Both the position numbers and the translations under genes were made by a program. From contig CAJTSY010000038.1 of the NCBI GenBank assembly GCA_910578995.1, positions 1 to 30,214 of the forward strand: 30,214 bases of DNA, in the 5' to 3' direction. The notes under the pieces are model-generated. The model had not been told where the DNA came from. It did no database searches and saw nothing but the letters and a program-made list of their open reading frames with translations. Below are positions 17,270 to 24,365 of this stretch, piece after piece; the first letter of the stretch is position 1, and each line of letters begins with the position of its first letter. The stretch is from an uncultured Acetatifactor sp. GTDB lineage: Bacteria; Bacillota; Clostridia; Lachnospirales; Lachnospiraceae.

Positions 17270-17643
17270 ATGGCATCCTGTTACAACATCTCTGAATCCT
17301 ACACCGCCTGCCCCACCAATGCCCACTTTGTGCTCCACAACCACAATGAATATGAGATCCTGCTGTTTCTGGAAGGGGACGCAAAATACATTGTGGAGGA
17401 CAACGTGTACACCCTGGAGCCCGGGGATCTGATCGTCATACGCAAACATGAGCTCCACCGGGGCTTACTGTCCACCAGTATATCCGCCGGAAAAGGCTGA
17501 CAAAAGTCCGGGAACTGCACAGCCAGGGGATGCGCATCGGCGATGCCGCACTGGAGGCCGGATTCCGGGACTACTCCTCCTTTTACAGGGCCTTCCAGAA
17601 GGAGTACGGCTCCTCCCCCCGGGAGGCCATGGAGTCACTATAA
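17270..17643 (+). pseudogene. AraC-family regulator with internal deletion (pseudogene)
   Basis: The 5' part encodes a typical AraC cupin N-terminus (HNHNEYEILLFLEGDAKYIV, ending DLIVIRKHELHR near 17460), then runs 12 unrelated residues to a TGA. From 17464, in another frame, the sequence encodes the last part of an AraC DNA-binding domain. It begins LTVHQYIRRKRLTKVREL, passes the second helix-turn-helix (IGDAALEAGFRDYSSFYRAF), and ends PREAMESL at TAA 17641-17643. Intact members have about 280-300 residues, so roughly 150 codons including the first helix-turn-helix are missing at the junction 17458-17466. The ribosome site is intact. The gene is divergent from the isomerase/dehydrogenase operon and was presumably its regulator. 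Confidence 0.85.
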
Positions 17644-17671
17644 CCCCCCGGAGGCCATGGGGTCGCGATAA
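17615..17671 (+). repeat. Imperfect tandem duplication of the AraC 3' end
   Basis: Copy 1 (17615-17643) and copy 2 (17644-17671) are adjacent 28-29 bp units beginning CCCCCCGG and sharing GAGGCCATGG. The first ends the AraC fragment (PREAMESL then stop). The second, read in its own frame, gives PPEAMGSR then stop. The duplication, with a few substitutions and one base lost, adds to the picture of a decaying gene. Confidence 0.7.
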
Positions 17672-17720
17672 CTCCCATGCATCGAGCCCTGCTGTGCCGC
17701 AGAATCCGGTCTGAAGACTT

Positions 17721-19301
17721 TCACAATAACGGCGCAACCGCCTTCATCAGATGTCCGGTAAGCTTCACAGTCCATTTTTCCTTCCTGACGGTCTCCGGCG
17801 TCACCTGCCTGCATTTTGTCAGCACCTCCCGGAAATCCGCCTCGATATCCGGAATGCAGTCCGTGGCATACATGTAAGTGGCGCACTCGAAATGATGGTA
17901 CAGGCTGCGGTAATCCAGGTTGATGGTTCCCACCACAGCCTCCCGGGAATCGCTGACGAACACTTTCGCGTGGACAAATCCCGGAGTATATTCATATATT
18001 TTTACCCCGGACTCCAACAGGGAGGCATAATGGGTCTTGGCCAGGGCATAAGGTATGGGCTTGTCCGGAATTCCCGGCAGCACCACCACTACCTCCACTC
18101 CTCTCTCCGCGGCGAACTTCAGGGCCGTCTCCATCTCCCCGTCCAGGATCAGGTAGGGTGTCATGATATGTACATACTCAGACGCCCGGTTCAGGATATC
18201 CATGTACACCCTTTCCCCCACCTTGTCATTATCCAGGGGACAGTCCCCGTAGGGAATCACATAACCCCCCGCCCCTTCTGCCGGGCACACGGGATAGGAG
18301 AGGAAATGAGCCGACTCGTCCTTCCTCTCGTCGATCTCCCAGGTCTGCAGAAACATCAGGGTAAAGGTCTTCACCGCCTCCCCCTTCACCATTACTGCAG
18401 TGTCCTTCCAGTGGCCGAACCTGGATGTAAGATTAATATATTCATCCGACAGGTTCACGCCCCCGTTAAAGGCTGTATGCCCGTCGATCACCAGGATTTT
18501 CCTGTGGTCCCGGTAATTGTAATGGGTTGAGATGAAGGGCAGCACCGGCGCAAATACCTTGCACTTGATCCCAAGCTCTCCAAGCCGCCTGGGATAATCC
18601 CGGGGCAGCAGGGCAAATTCACAGGTTCCGTCATACATCAGCCGGACATCCACGCCCCCGGCTGCTTTCCTGGCCAGTATCTCCAGGATTCTTCCCCACA
18701 TGAGCCCTTCGCTCACAATAAAATACTCCATGAAAATGAAATGCTCCGCCTTCTCCAGCTGCACAAGCATCTCCTCAAACTTGTCCTCCCCCAGGGGAAA
18801 ATAAGTCACCGCCGTCCTTTCATAAACCGGATGGCAGCCGCTCCTTTCCATATAGTGCGCCAGGGCAGCCGCCCCCCTGTTTTCTTCGGAAAACCTTTCC
18901 ATCACGGCCTCCTGCCGGGGTATGGCCTCCCTTGTCTCCGTGATGATCTGGTCGATCCTTTTCTTCAGGGCCCGGTGGCCGATATCGCTCTGGGTAAAGG
19001 AAAACAGCAGCACCCCGAACACCGGCATGAGAATGAGCACCATAAGCCAGGTAATCTTGGCCGTCGGATTAATCCCGCTGTTTAAGAGGTACACCACCAT
19101 GACAAATGAAATCAATACCATTGCCCCCAGGAAATGAGGCAGAAACTCCTCAAACCACTGGAAAATCCCGATCAGGAACATCATCTGCGCCACCAGCATC
19201 AGCAGCATCAGCCCAAAACGGCTGAAAATGGCATGAATGATGCCCCTTTGTCCTTTTTTCAGAAGGGTCAGCCCCTTGTTCTTGTAATCCTCAACCTGCA
19301 T
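17721..19301 (-). CDS. cls: Cardiolipin synthase (phospholipase D family)
   Basis: Membrane enzyme that joins two phosphatidylglycerols into cardiolipin. 526 residues, close to the 480-520 usual for bacterial synthases. Hydrophobic segments lie in about the first 100 residues (three, including LMLLMLVAQMMFLIGIF and WLMVLILMPVFGVLLF). Two HKD motifs follow: HRKILVID (His266 to Asp273) and HAKVFVSD (His444 to Asp451), each followed by the typical GG/GTxN pattern (NGGVN, GTINLD). The start at 19301 is supported by AAAGGAG six bases upstream; an upstream ATG at 19412 would add 37 basic residues and has no such site. Transcribed alone. The symbol is the family name; which paralogue it is cannot be told. 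Confidence 0.93.
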   Translation of the reverse strand: MQVEDYKNKGLTLLKKGQRGIIHAIFSRFGLMLLMLVAQMMFLIGIFQWFEEFLPHFLGAMVLISFVMVVYLLNSGINPTAKITWLMVLILMPVFGVLLFSFTQSDIGHRALKKRIDQIITETREAIPRQEAVMERFSEENRGAAALAHYMERSGCHPVYERTAVTYFPLGEDKFEEMLVQLEKAEHFIFMEYFIVSEGLMWGRILEILARKAAGGVDVRLMYDGTCEFALLPRDYPRRLGELGIKCKVFAPVLPFISTHYNYRDHRKILVIDGHTAFNGGVNLSDEYINLTSRFGHWKDTAVMVKGEAVKTFTLMFLQTWEIDERKDESAHFLSYPVCPAEGAGGYVIPYGDCPLDNDKVGERVYMDILNRASEYVHIMTPYLILDGEMETALKFAAERGVEVVVVLPGIPDKPIPYALAKTHYASLLESGVKIYEYTPGFVHAKVFVSDSREAVVGTINLDYRSLYHHFECATYMYATDCIPDIEADFREVLTKCRQVTPETVRKEKWTVKLTGHLMKAVAPLL

Positions 19302-19400
19302 CCCTTTCTCCTTTGTACCATGGCGTTTTCGCCGGCTCACTGAAGCACTGCCTCTCCGGCTCTCTCCATGGCTGACTGTCCTGTATACGGTTCTGTCCTT

Positions 19401-19406
19401 ATTATA
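19401..19406 (-). promoter_or_regulatory. -10 box upstream of cardiolipin synthase
   Basis: A perfect minus-strand TATAAT at 19401-19406, about 100 bp before the ATG at 19301. The -35 region at the right distance (TTCCGT) is poor. The rest of the gap 19302-19478 shows no clear terminator for the upstream lipoprotein gene. Confidence 0.4.
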
Positions 19407-19478
19407 GTACAAAACTTACCGGAACGGAACAGACAGGGAGAAGATTCTTTCGGTTTTCACCGGAATATTCCATCCTCC

Positions 19479-20675
19479 TCAGTTCAGGATAAAATAGGCA
19501 TACACCGTGTATTTGTCATAATCCCCGGTTCCCCGGAAATCGTCCACCCCCTTGCTGATTCTATACTCCCCCGGTTCAAGCTCCCCATAAAGCCATTCCC
19601 AGTCCAGTTCCTTTTCGGTGGCTTCGCCGGGAGCCATGACATAGGCAACGGCGTTAAAACCGTAATTTCCCACCACCACCACGGGCACTTCCTCCCACTT
19701 TCCGTCCCGCAGTCTCTCTATCACATAGTCATCCCCAAACTGCAGCGAGCCTGTGGGGGCTTTCCGATCATACTGGTTGAACACAAGGGTTGCCCCTGTT
19801 GCAGATATTCCTCTAAGAGACAGGTTCAGGCCGATTTTCTCAATCTCGGAGTCCTCCTTAAAAATCCAGGCTCCGCCTTCCCGGATATCCGGATCGTAGA
19901 CAGCCGTGTCCAGAATCTCCATGACCTGGTCCCCATAAGTTCCCCACCAGTCCCCAACATCGTAAGCTACGGCCACCACACCGTCCATTTCTCCCTGAAA
20001 ACAGATAAAATTCCAATAGGGATGGCCGTCATATGTCCCGATGCTCACCGTATTTCCGGCAATGACAGCGTCCCGGCTCTCCAGTCCCGTACCGCAGACT
20101 CCGAAAAATTCTTCATACATCAGCTCCACATATCCCTGGGCCGCGCCTTCCGGATGAAAACGGATCCCGTATCTGTTGCCATAGGATTCCGCGCTGTCCG
20201 TGGAATAGGTCTCATGGCTCCATCCTTCCGGTATACACAGGGAAAGCTGTCCGTAAGGACCTCCCTGTACCGCCTCCTCCCCGGCAGCCGCATCTTTCCC
20301 GCTGTGTTCTGAAGTTCCCGCTCCGCCTTCCGTTCCGCTTCCGTCCGAAGTTCCCGCTCCGACTTCCGTTCCGCTTCCGTCCACGGCTCCCGCTCCGCTT
20401 TCCGTTCCCCTTCCGTCCGAAGTTCCCGCTCCGCTTTCCGTTCCCCTTCCGTCCGCGGCTCCCGCTCCGACTTCCGTTCCGCTTCCGTCCGCGGCTCCCG
20501 CGCCGTTCTCCGTTCCGACTTCCGTTCCGCTTCCGTCCGAGGCACCTGCCCCGTCTGCCATCCCTGCGGTCCCGGATTCCCCTCCGGAACCTGCCCCGGA
20601 AGGCGCTTCTCCCCCCTGGCACCCGCACAGCAGCAGCCCAACAAGGGATAGCAGTACAACCATTCTTTTTCTCAT
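19479..20675 (-). CDS. Ig-like domain lipoprotein with repetitive linker
   Basis: A predicted cell-surface lipoprotein, 398 residues. A hydrophobic signal ends in LCGC with the lipid-carrying Cys at 19. Residues 42-126 are a low-complexity linker of 12-residue units of the form GAGxxDGxGTEx (five contiguous full units at 58-117). Residues about 139-260 form a first domain. Residues about 276-398 read like the bacterial Ig-like domain found in Firmicutes lipoproteins (GATLVFNQY, PTGSLQFGDDYVIER, LYGELEPGEYRI, DFRGTGDYDKY); I assign it from memory of the motif pattern only. GGAGGAGGAG lies just before the ATG. The ATG overlaps the stop of a possible 38-residue reading frame. Function unknown. 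Confidence 0.85.
   Translation of the reverse strand: MRKRMVVLLSLVGLLLCGCQGGEAPSGAGSGGESGTAGMADGAGASDGSGTEVGTENGAGAADGSGTEVGAGAADGRGTESGAGTSDGRGTESGAGAVDGSGTEVGAGTSDGSGTEGGAGTSEHSGKDAAAGEEAVQGGPYGQLSLCIPEGWSHETYSTDSAESYGNRYGIRFHPEGAAQGYVELMYEEFFGVCGTGLESRDAVIAGNTVSIGTYDGHPYWNFICFQGEMDGVVAVAYDVGDWWGTYGDQVMEILDTAVYDPDIREGGAWIFKEDSEIEKIGLNLSLRGISATGATLVFNQYDRKAPTGSLQFGDDYVIERLRDGKWEEVPVVVVGNYGFNAVAYVMAPGEATEKELDWEWLYGELEPGEYRISKGVDDFRGTGDYDKYTVYAYFILN
20298..20552 (-). repeat. 36-bp tandem repeats in the lipoprotein linker
   Basis: About six to seven imperfect copies of a 36-bp unit encoding GAGxxDGxGTE(V/S). The five contiguous units lie at 20325-20504; a further copy at 20517-20552 is separated by a 12-bp insert (GTEN), and a partial copy ends the array. 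All length changes are in frame. Copies differ by a few bases, so the array is not a recent perfect expansion. Confidence 0.85.
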
Positions 20676-20788
20676 TTTTCTCTCCTCCTCCAGTTACCCA
20701 TGGTGCTGCCCTCCAGTTCATACACCCATTCTAAAACCCGCCCTGCGGCAGCGCTTTCCAGAGCCCTGCGCCCTCTGCCAGCCCCCAT
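20672..20788 (-). CDS. Possible small ORF coupled to the lipoprotein gene
   Basis: A 38-residue frame, MGAGRGRRALESAAAGRV and onward, ending WRRREK. GGAAGG lies 5 bases before its ATG, and its stop overlaps the lipoprotein start (ATGA). It sits between a terminator (20851-20889) and the lipoprotein. No known family recognised. It may be a leader peptide or chance. Confidence 0.3.
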   Translation of the reverse strand: MGAGRGRRALESAAAGRVLEWVYELEGSTMGNWRRREK

Positions 20789-20850
20789 GGTTTCCTTCCA
20801 TAATAGACGAGAAATATTACGAACAGTTCCAGAAAAATTCCCTTTGAAAT

Positions 20851-20889
20851 GCAAAAGAAAACAGCTTCACCGTTTTCCCGTAAAGCTGT
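20851..20889 (-). terminator. Rho-independent terminator of the ACT-domain gene
   Basis: Minus strand: the stem ACAGCTTTAC / GTGAAGCTGT (10 pairs, one G-U) with a 9-base loop is followed by TTTCTTTT. The stem starts on the last base of the ACT gene's stop codon, so termination is immediate. Confidence 0.8.
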
Positions 20890-21353
20890 CAGACAGACAG
20901 GTATAAATCTGAATCCATAATCTCCGCAATAATCTCCCCCGCCCGGTCGGCCGTATCCGCCGAAACACCTAATACAAGCCTGTCTTCGCACCTGATATAG
21001 CGCTGCATGATAATATCCACATCCTGTATGGCCAGACTTGAAACAATCATGCCTATCCTGCGGGACGTCATCTGTGCGTTCTCAATATAGAGCATGATAA
21101 TATCCCCGTTTATGTAAACCTCGGTCTGCTTCAGCTCCTGCTCAAGGTTGGCGGCAAACCCGCTTATCTTCCCGCGCTCTGCCTCCCTTACCACGATTGC
21201 CAGCCAGTCGATGTTGATAGCCATACACTCACAGGGAATCTGGCATTTTTCCAATACCTCAAATATCTTCTGGATACTTTTCTTATCCCTGGCCAGTTTC
21301 CTGCGTTCTATTGTAATGCGGACTGCATTTATCCTCTGAATCCTTTTTTCCAT
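20889..21353 (-). CDS. Free-standing double-ACT-domain protein
   Basis: A 154-residue protein that resembles the C-terminal regulatory half of aspartate kinases. Residues about 11-75 form one ACT-like unit (ITIERRKLARDKKSIQKIFE, then a strand ending AIVV). Residues about 80-150 form a second unit, with a strand (IIMLYIE), a helix (RRIGMIVSSLAIQDVDI) and a final strand. No kinase domain is present in the window. ACT domains bind amino acids and regulate enzymes or gene expression; here the partner is unknown. GGAG lies 6 bases before the ATG, with a promoter upstream and a terminator directly after. It is transcribed alone and divergent from the recombinase gene. Confidence 0.75.
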   Translation of the reverse strand: MEKRIQRINAVRITIERRKLARDKKSIQKIFEVLEKCQIPCECMAINIDWLAIVVREAERGKISGFAANLEQELKQTEVYINGDIIMLYIENAQMTSRRIGMIVSSLAIQDVDIIMQRYIRCEDRLVLGVSADTADRAGEIIAEIMDSDLYLSV

Positions 21354-21398
21354 TCAATACTCCACCAAACCTTTGCATCTAAAAAGAAGAACGTACTA

Positions 21399-21427
21399 AT
21401 ACTATCATATCCGTCCGTCGATTTCAA
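21399..21427 (-). promoter_or_regulatory. Promoter of the ACT-domain gene
   Basis: Minus strand: -35 TTGAAA at 21422-21427, a 17-bp spacer, -10 TAGTAT at 21399-21404 preceded by TGA (extended -10). It lies 46 bp before the ATG. Confidence 0.55.
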
Positions 21428-21467
21428 TAAAAGTTTGCAAGTTATTCCATCCTGTTCCCTACTTTTT

Positions 21468-21476
21468 TGATAAACT
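21468..21476 (+). promoter_or_regulatory. Possible extended -10 of the recombinase gene
   Basis: TGATAAACT at 21468-21476 is a TGn-extended -10 (TAAACT) 24 bp before the chosen ATG at 21500. The -35 region is poor. Confidence 0.35.
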
Positions 21477-21499
21477 GGAAAAAAACAAGGAGGTTCCCT

Positions 21500-22420
21500 A
21501 TGAACAACTTACAAAAGAATATTCAAAACTACATGGATTACTGCAGAAACCAGAAACGCCTGGACAAAAAAACGCTGAAGGCCTATCAGATCGACCTGAC
21601 ACAGTTCCAGGCACGGATTCCCTGCTCCGAAGTGCAGGAAATCAGCTCCGACATGCTGGAGGCTTTCATCCGAAACCTCCACCAGCAGTATAAGCCAAAA
21701 ACGGTTAAGCGTAAAATAGCTTCTGTAAAAGCGCTTTTCCATTATTTTGAATATAAGGATCTTATTGACCGGAACCCTTTTAACAAAATACAGGTGCGCT
21801 TCCGGGAACCGGCCATTCTTCCCAGAACCATTCCCCTGCACACCATAGAAACCCTTCTTTCCGCCCTGTACAGGCAGCTTGAGGAAACCCACAGCTGCTA
21901 CCAGCGCAAAAATGTCCTCCGGGACATCGCCGTAACCGAGGTTCTCTTCGCCACGGGAATGAGAATTTCCGAGCTCTGCTCCCTGAAGTCACATGACGTG
22001 AACCTTGACGACGGAAATATCCTGATCTACGGAAAAGGTTCCAAGGAGAGACATATCCAGATCGAGAACAAGGACGTGATAGATGCCATGAAAACTTACC
22101 ATGAGGCTTTTGCGGAGAGCATCCGGAAATGCGGGCACTTTTTCGCCACCCAGAACGGCAGGGCTCTTTCAGACCAGTCAGTCCGCAGGATGCTTAACAA
22201 ATATACTGCCATTGCCTCCATAGACATGCATATTACACCCCATATGTTCCGCCACACCTTTGCCACCAGCCTGCTTGAGGAGGACGTAGACATCCGCTAT
22301 ATCCAGGAAATGCTTGGACACAGTTCCATCCATATCACCGAAATATACACCCATGTCTCCACGTCCAAGCAGCGGGATATTCTCGCCACCAAACATCCCA
22401 GGAAGAATTTCCGCCTGTAA
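21500..22420 (+). CDS. Tyrosine recombinase (XerC/XerD-like integrase)
   Basis: A 306-residue site-specific recombinase. The N-terminal SAM-like core-binding domain (about 1-90) precedes the catalytic domain with all expected residues: Arg155 (GMRISEL), Lys179 (GKGSKER), His248 and Arg251 (HMFRH), His274 (LGHSSI) and the nucleophile Tyr283 (IYTHVS). I chose the start at 21500 because AAGGAGG lies 6 bases upstream; a longer reading from 21467 would begin upstream of that site and overlap the candidate -10. Size and sequence fit the Xer-like group better than large phage integrases. No phage, transposon or attachment-site repeats flank it, so it could be a chromosomal Xer-type enzyme or a stranded integrase. 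Confidence 0.92.
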   Translation: MNNLQKNIQNYMDYCRNQKRLDKKTLKAYQIDLTQFQARIPCSEVQEISSDMLEAFIRNLHQQYKPKTVKRKIASVKALFHYFEYKDLIDRNPFNKIQVRFREPAILPRTIPLHTIETLLSALYRQLEETHSCYQRKNVLRDIAVTEVLFATGMRISELCSLKSHDVNLDDGNILIYGKGSKERHIQIENKDVIDAMKTYHEAFAESIRKCGHFFATQNGRALSDQSVRRMLNKYTAIASIDMHITPHMFRHTFATSLLEEDVDIRYIQEMLGHSSIHITEIYTHVSTSKQRDILATKHPRKNFRL

Positions 22421-22430
22421 ACATAAAGAT

Positions 22431-22465
22431 GCAGCAATCCGTTCCACTCCAGTGCGGATTGCTGC
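22431..22465. terminator. Bidirectional hairpin between recombinase and the 22471 gene
   Basis: GCAGCAATCCG (22431-22441) and CGGATTGCTGC (22455-22465) form an 11-bp perfect stem with an inner CACT/AGTG pair in the loop. It lies 10 bp after the recombinase stop and 5 bp after the stop of the convergent gene. T-tracts on both sides are modest (TTCCCTT on plus, ATCTTTATGTTT on minus). Confidence 0.7.
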
Positions 22466-22470
22466 TTCCC

Positions 22471-22890
22471 TTACAGATTTCCAAGCTGCCCCAGAATATA
22501 ACTTACCTTCCTAATGGCATTTTCCACCTGCCTTTTGGAATCATTTATCTTGGACTGCACCAGCCAGTCCGCTATGATGCCGTCAAAAAAATAATCCGCA
22601 AAGGTAAGAAAATCGCCTGTCTCTATGTGTAATTCCGGAATGTTCTCCACATCCATCAGCTCCCTCTGGAAGCGTTTCAGCGCGCCCCTGGCCTGCTGCA
22701 CCAGGTTGTCCGCATCCTTCATCCTGGACCGTTTGATCATGGTGGTAAGGAATCCTCCCCCAAGCAAGTCCACAATCCCCCAGTTTCCCGCGCTGTTCAG
22801 ACAGTCCCTTGCTTCATTCAGACATGCCAGCGCCTCCTGCCCTGCCCTTACAGCCTCGTCGATTTCCCTCCTGTAATTGACGTCTGTCAT
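22471..22890 (-). CDS. Small protein of unknown function
   Basis: A 139-residue soluble protein that I do not recognise as a named family. AAGGAGG 7 bases before the ATG at 22890 decides the start; the ATG at 22956 has no such site. Helical and charged, it contains a glycine-rich NWGIVDLLGGGFLTTMIKR segment at about residues 36-54 flanked by helices rich in Ala, Leu, Arg and Glu. A second part (about 95-120) is aromatic (FLTFADYFFDGIIADWLV). No signal peptide or clear transmembrane helix is seen. It has its own possible -10 upstream and a shared hairpin after it. Confidence 0.75.
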   Translation of the reverse strand: MTDVNYRREIDEAVRAGQEALACLNEARDCLNSAGNWGIVDLLGGGFLTTMIKRSRMKDADNLVQQARGALKRFQRELMDVENIPELHIETGDFLTFADYFFDGIIADWLVQSKINDSKRQVENAIRKVSYILGQLGNL

Positions 22891-22967
22891 ACCATTACCT
22901 CCTTGTCCGTCCCTGACGGATATGCCTTTTCGTCTGGTTCCGTAGTTCTCTTCCATACTTTGGCTAT

Positions 22968-22973
22968 ATTATA
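22968..22973 (-). promoter_or_regulatory. -10 box of the 22471 gene
   Basis: Minus-strand TATAAT at 22968-22973, about 78 bp before the ATG at 22890. There is no good -35 at 16-18 bp. Confidence 0.35.
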
Positions 22974-22999
22974 CCCCTCCGCATCCATTTCTTCCATCT

Positions 23000-23036
23000 A
23001 AAAAAATGCACTTTCTCCGTAGAAAAAGTGCATTTC
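23000..23036 (-). terminator. Rho-independent terminator of the isomerase/dehydrogenase pair
   Basis: Minus strand: AAATGCACTTT, a 10-base loop, AAAGTGCATTT (arms at 23025-23035 and 23004-23014, 11 perfect pairs), then a continuous T-run to 23000. It lies 65-95 bp after the end of the dehydrogenase gene at 23100. Confidence 0.85.
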
Positions 23037-23099
23037 CTGATTGTCTGTCACGCTTCGGCCCTAATCGCTTCAGTTCTGCCGCTCTTCAGTCCTTACGCT

Positions 23100-24269
23100 T
23101 CAGCATTCCGGGATCGTGATCTCAATCTCATGCCCCGCCTCGGCAGACTTGAAGATGCCGTCGATGATGGCCTGGTTATAGATGATCTGGGAGCTGGGCA
23201 CCGGCGCTTCCGTGTGGTTTTTGATGGCATCGATAAAGGAGCGGATCTTTTTGTCGAAAAGCTGGCCGAAGTTATTGTTATTCTCACCGATAATGGGAAT
23301 CCTGGTCTCCGTCTGCTGTCCGCACACCTCCTGGTACAGAACCATCTCTCCGCCCACGCTGCCGTTCCAGCACTCCGTGGAAGGAATCCGCAGGCCGCCC
23401 TCCGTGCCCAGGATGATGGTGTCGCCGGGGGTATCCATATTCATGGCCCAGGCAATCCTGAAATCCAGGACAATATCTCCTTCCAGGCGTATAAATGCGG
23501 CCGCAAAATCGTCTACCTCAAACTTTTCGGCATACTCCGGGTGCGTCGGATAGTAATCCGGGCGGGTTCCGAAAAACGCGGATTTATAACCGGACACGGT
23601 GAGAGGCTTCGGATATCCTATGGCATTGAGCACCATGTCCAGGGAGTAACAGCCGATATCGCCCAAAGCGCCGATTCCTGCTGTCTTATCCTCGATAAAA
23701 CTGGTTCCGTAAGGGGTAGGGATGCCTCTCCTCCTACCGCCGCCTGTCTGGATATAATACACCCTCCCCAGTTTGCCGCTCTCCACAATCTTCTTTATCA
23801 TCTTCATGTTCTCGTCCAGCCTGGGCTGAAAACCGATGGAGAGAACCTTTCCGCTCTCCTTCTCGGCCCTGCGGATTTCCAAGGCCTCCTCCAGGGTGAC
23901 GCACATGGGCTTCTCCAGGAGCACGTTCACGCCCTTTTTCAGCGCATAAATGGCACATTCCGCATGGGTCCTGTTGTAAGTGCAGATGCTGACGGCATCC
24001 AGATGCAGGGATTCGTCGTCCAGCATCTCCGCATGTGACCTGTAGCACTTTACCTCTTTCATGCCGAATTTCTCGAAGAACGCCTCCGCCTTCCCCTCCA
24101 CCAGGTCTGCTCCTGCCACGATCTCCACATCGGGCTGATTCCTGTAGCTCTCCAGATGCGCCTCAGCAATCCATCCCGTGCCGATGATGCCCACCCGCAT
24201 CCTGCGGGAAGTGTCGATCACGGTTTCTTCTGTATTTTCTTTAAAACGGTCTAAAATATTGTCTGCCAT
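23100..24269 (-). CDS. Gfo/Idh/MocA-family dehydrogenase (GFOR-like clade)
   Basis: A 389-residue oxidoreductase with an N-terminal extension of about 24 residues before the Rossmann fold (GTGWIA at 30-35). EKP is at 119-121. Its C-domain motif is GALGDIGCYSLD (about 200-211), in which Tyr208 stands where the two other dehydrogenases of this window have His. This is the pattern of glucose-fructose oxidoreductase and dihydrodiol dehydrogenase relatives, so it belongs to a different clade. AAAGGA lies 6 bases before the ATG. It follows the TIM-barrel gene by 96 bp and ends before a strong terminator. It likely oxidises a sugar or glycoside; the substrate is unknown. Confidence 0.92.
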   Translation of the reverse strand: MADNILDRFKENTEETVIDTSRRMRVGIIGTGWIAEAHLESYRNQPDVEIVAGADLVEGKAEAFFEKFGMKEVKCYRSHAEMLDDESLHLDAVSICTYNRTHAECAIYALKKGVNVLLEKPMCVTLEEALEIRRAEKESGKVLSIGFQPRLDENMKMIKKIVESGKLGRVYYIQTGGGRRRGIPTPYGTSFIEDKTAGIGALGDIGCYSLDMVLNAIGYPKPLTVSGYKSAFFGTRPDYYPTHPEYAEKFEVDDFAAAFIRLEGDIVLDFRIAWAMNMDTPGDTIILGTEGGLRIPSTECWNGSVGGEMVLYQEVCGQQTETRIPIIGENNNNFGQLFDKKIRSFIDAIKNHTEAPVPSSQIIYNQAIIDGIFKSAEAGHEIEITIPEC

Positions 24270-24365
24270 AACGGTTCCTTTCTGTTCTCATTGCAATATG
24301 TTCTCATATGTCCTTGATGCCTGCCCTGATCCATCAAAGCAGTCGAATCTCACTGCCCTCATATT

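Noticed and set aside
19368..20312. 314-codon plus-strand frame opposite the Ig-like lipoprotein
   Set aside because: Antisense shadow; the minus strand has a lipobox, a strong ribosome site and a domain pattern.
21354..21499. Possible dif or attachment site beside the tyrosine recombinase
   Set aside because: No 28-bp dif-like dyad and no direct repeat matching the other end of the gene was seen.
23028..24038. 336-codon plus-strand frame opposite the dehydrogenase at 23100
   Set aside because: It lies fully antisense to a gene with clear Gfo/Idh motifs, and its start falls within the terminator hairpin region; no recognisable domain.
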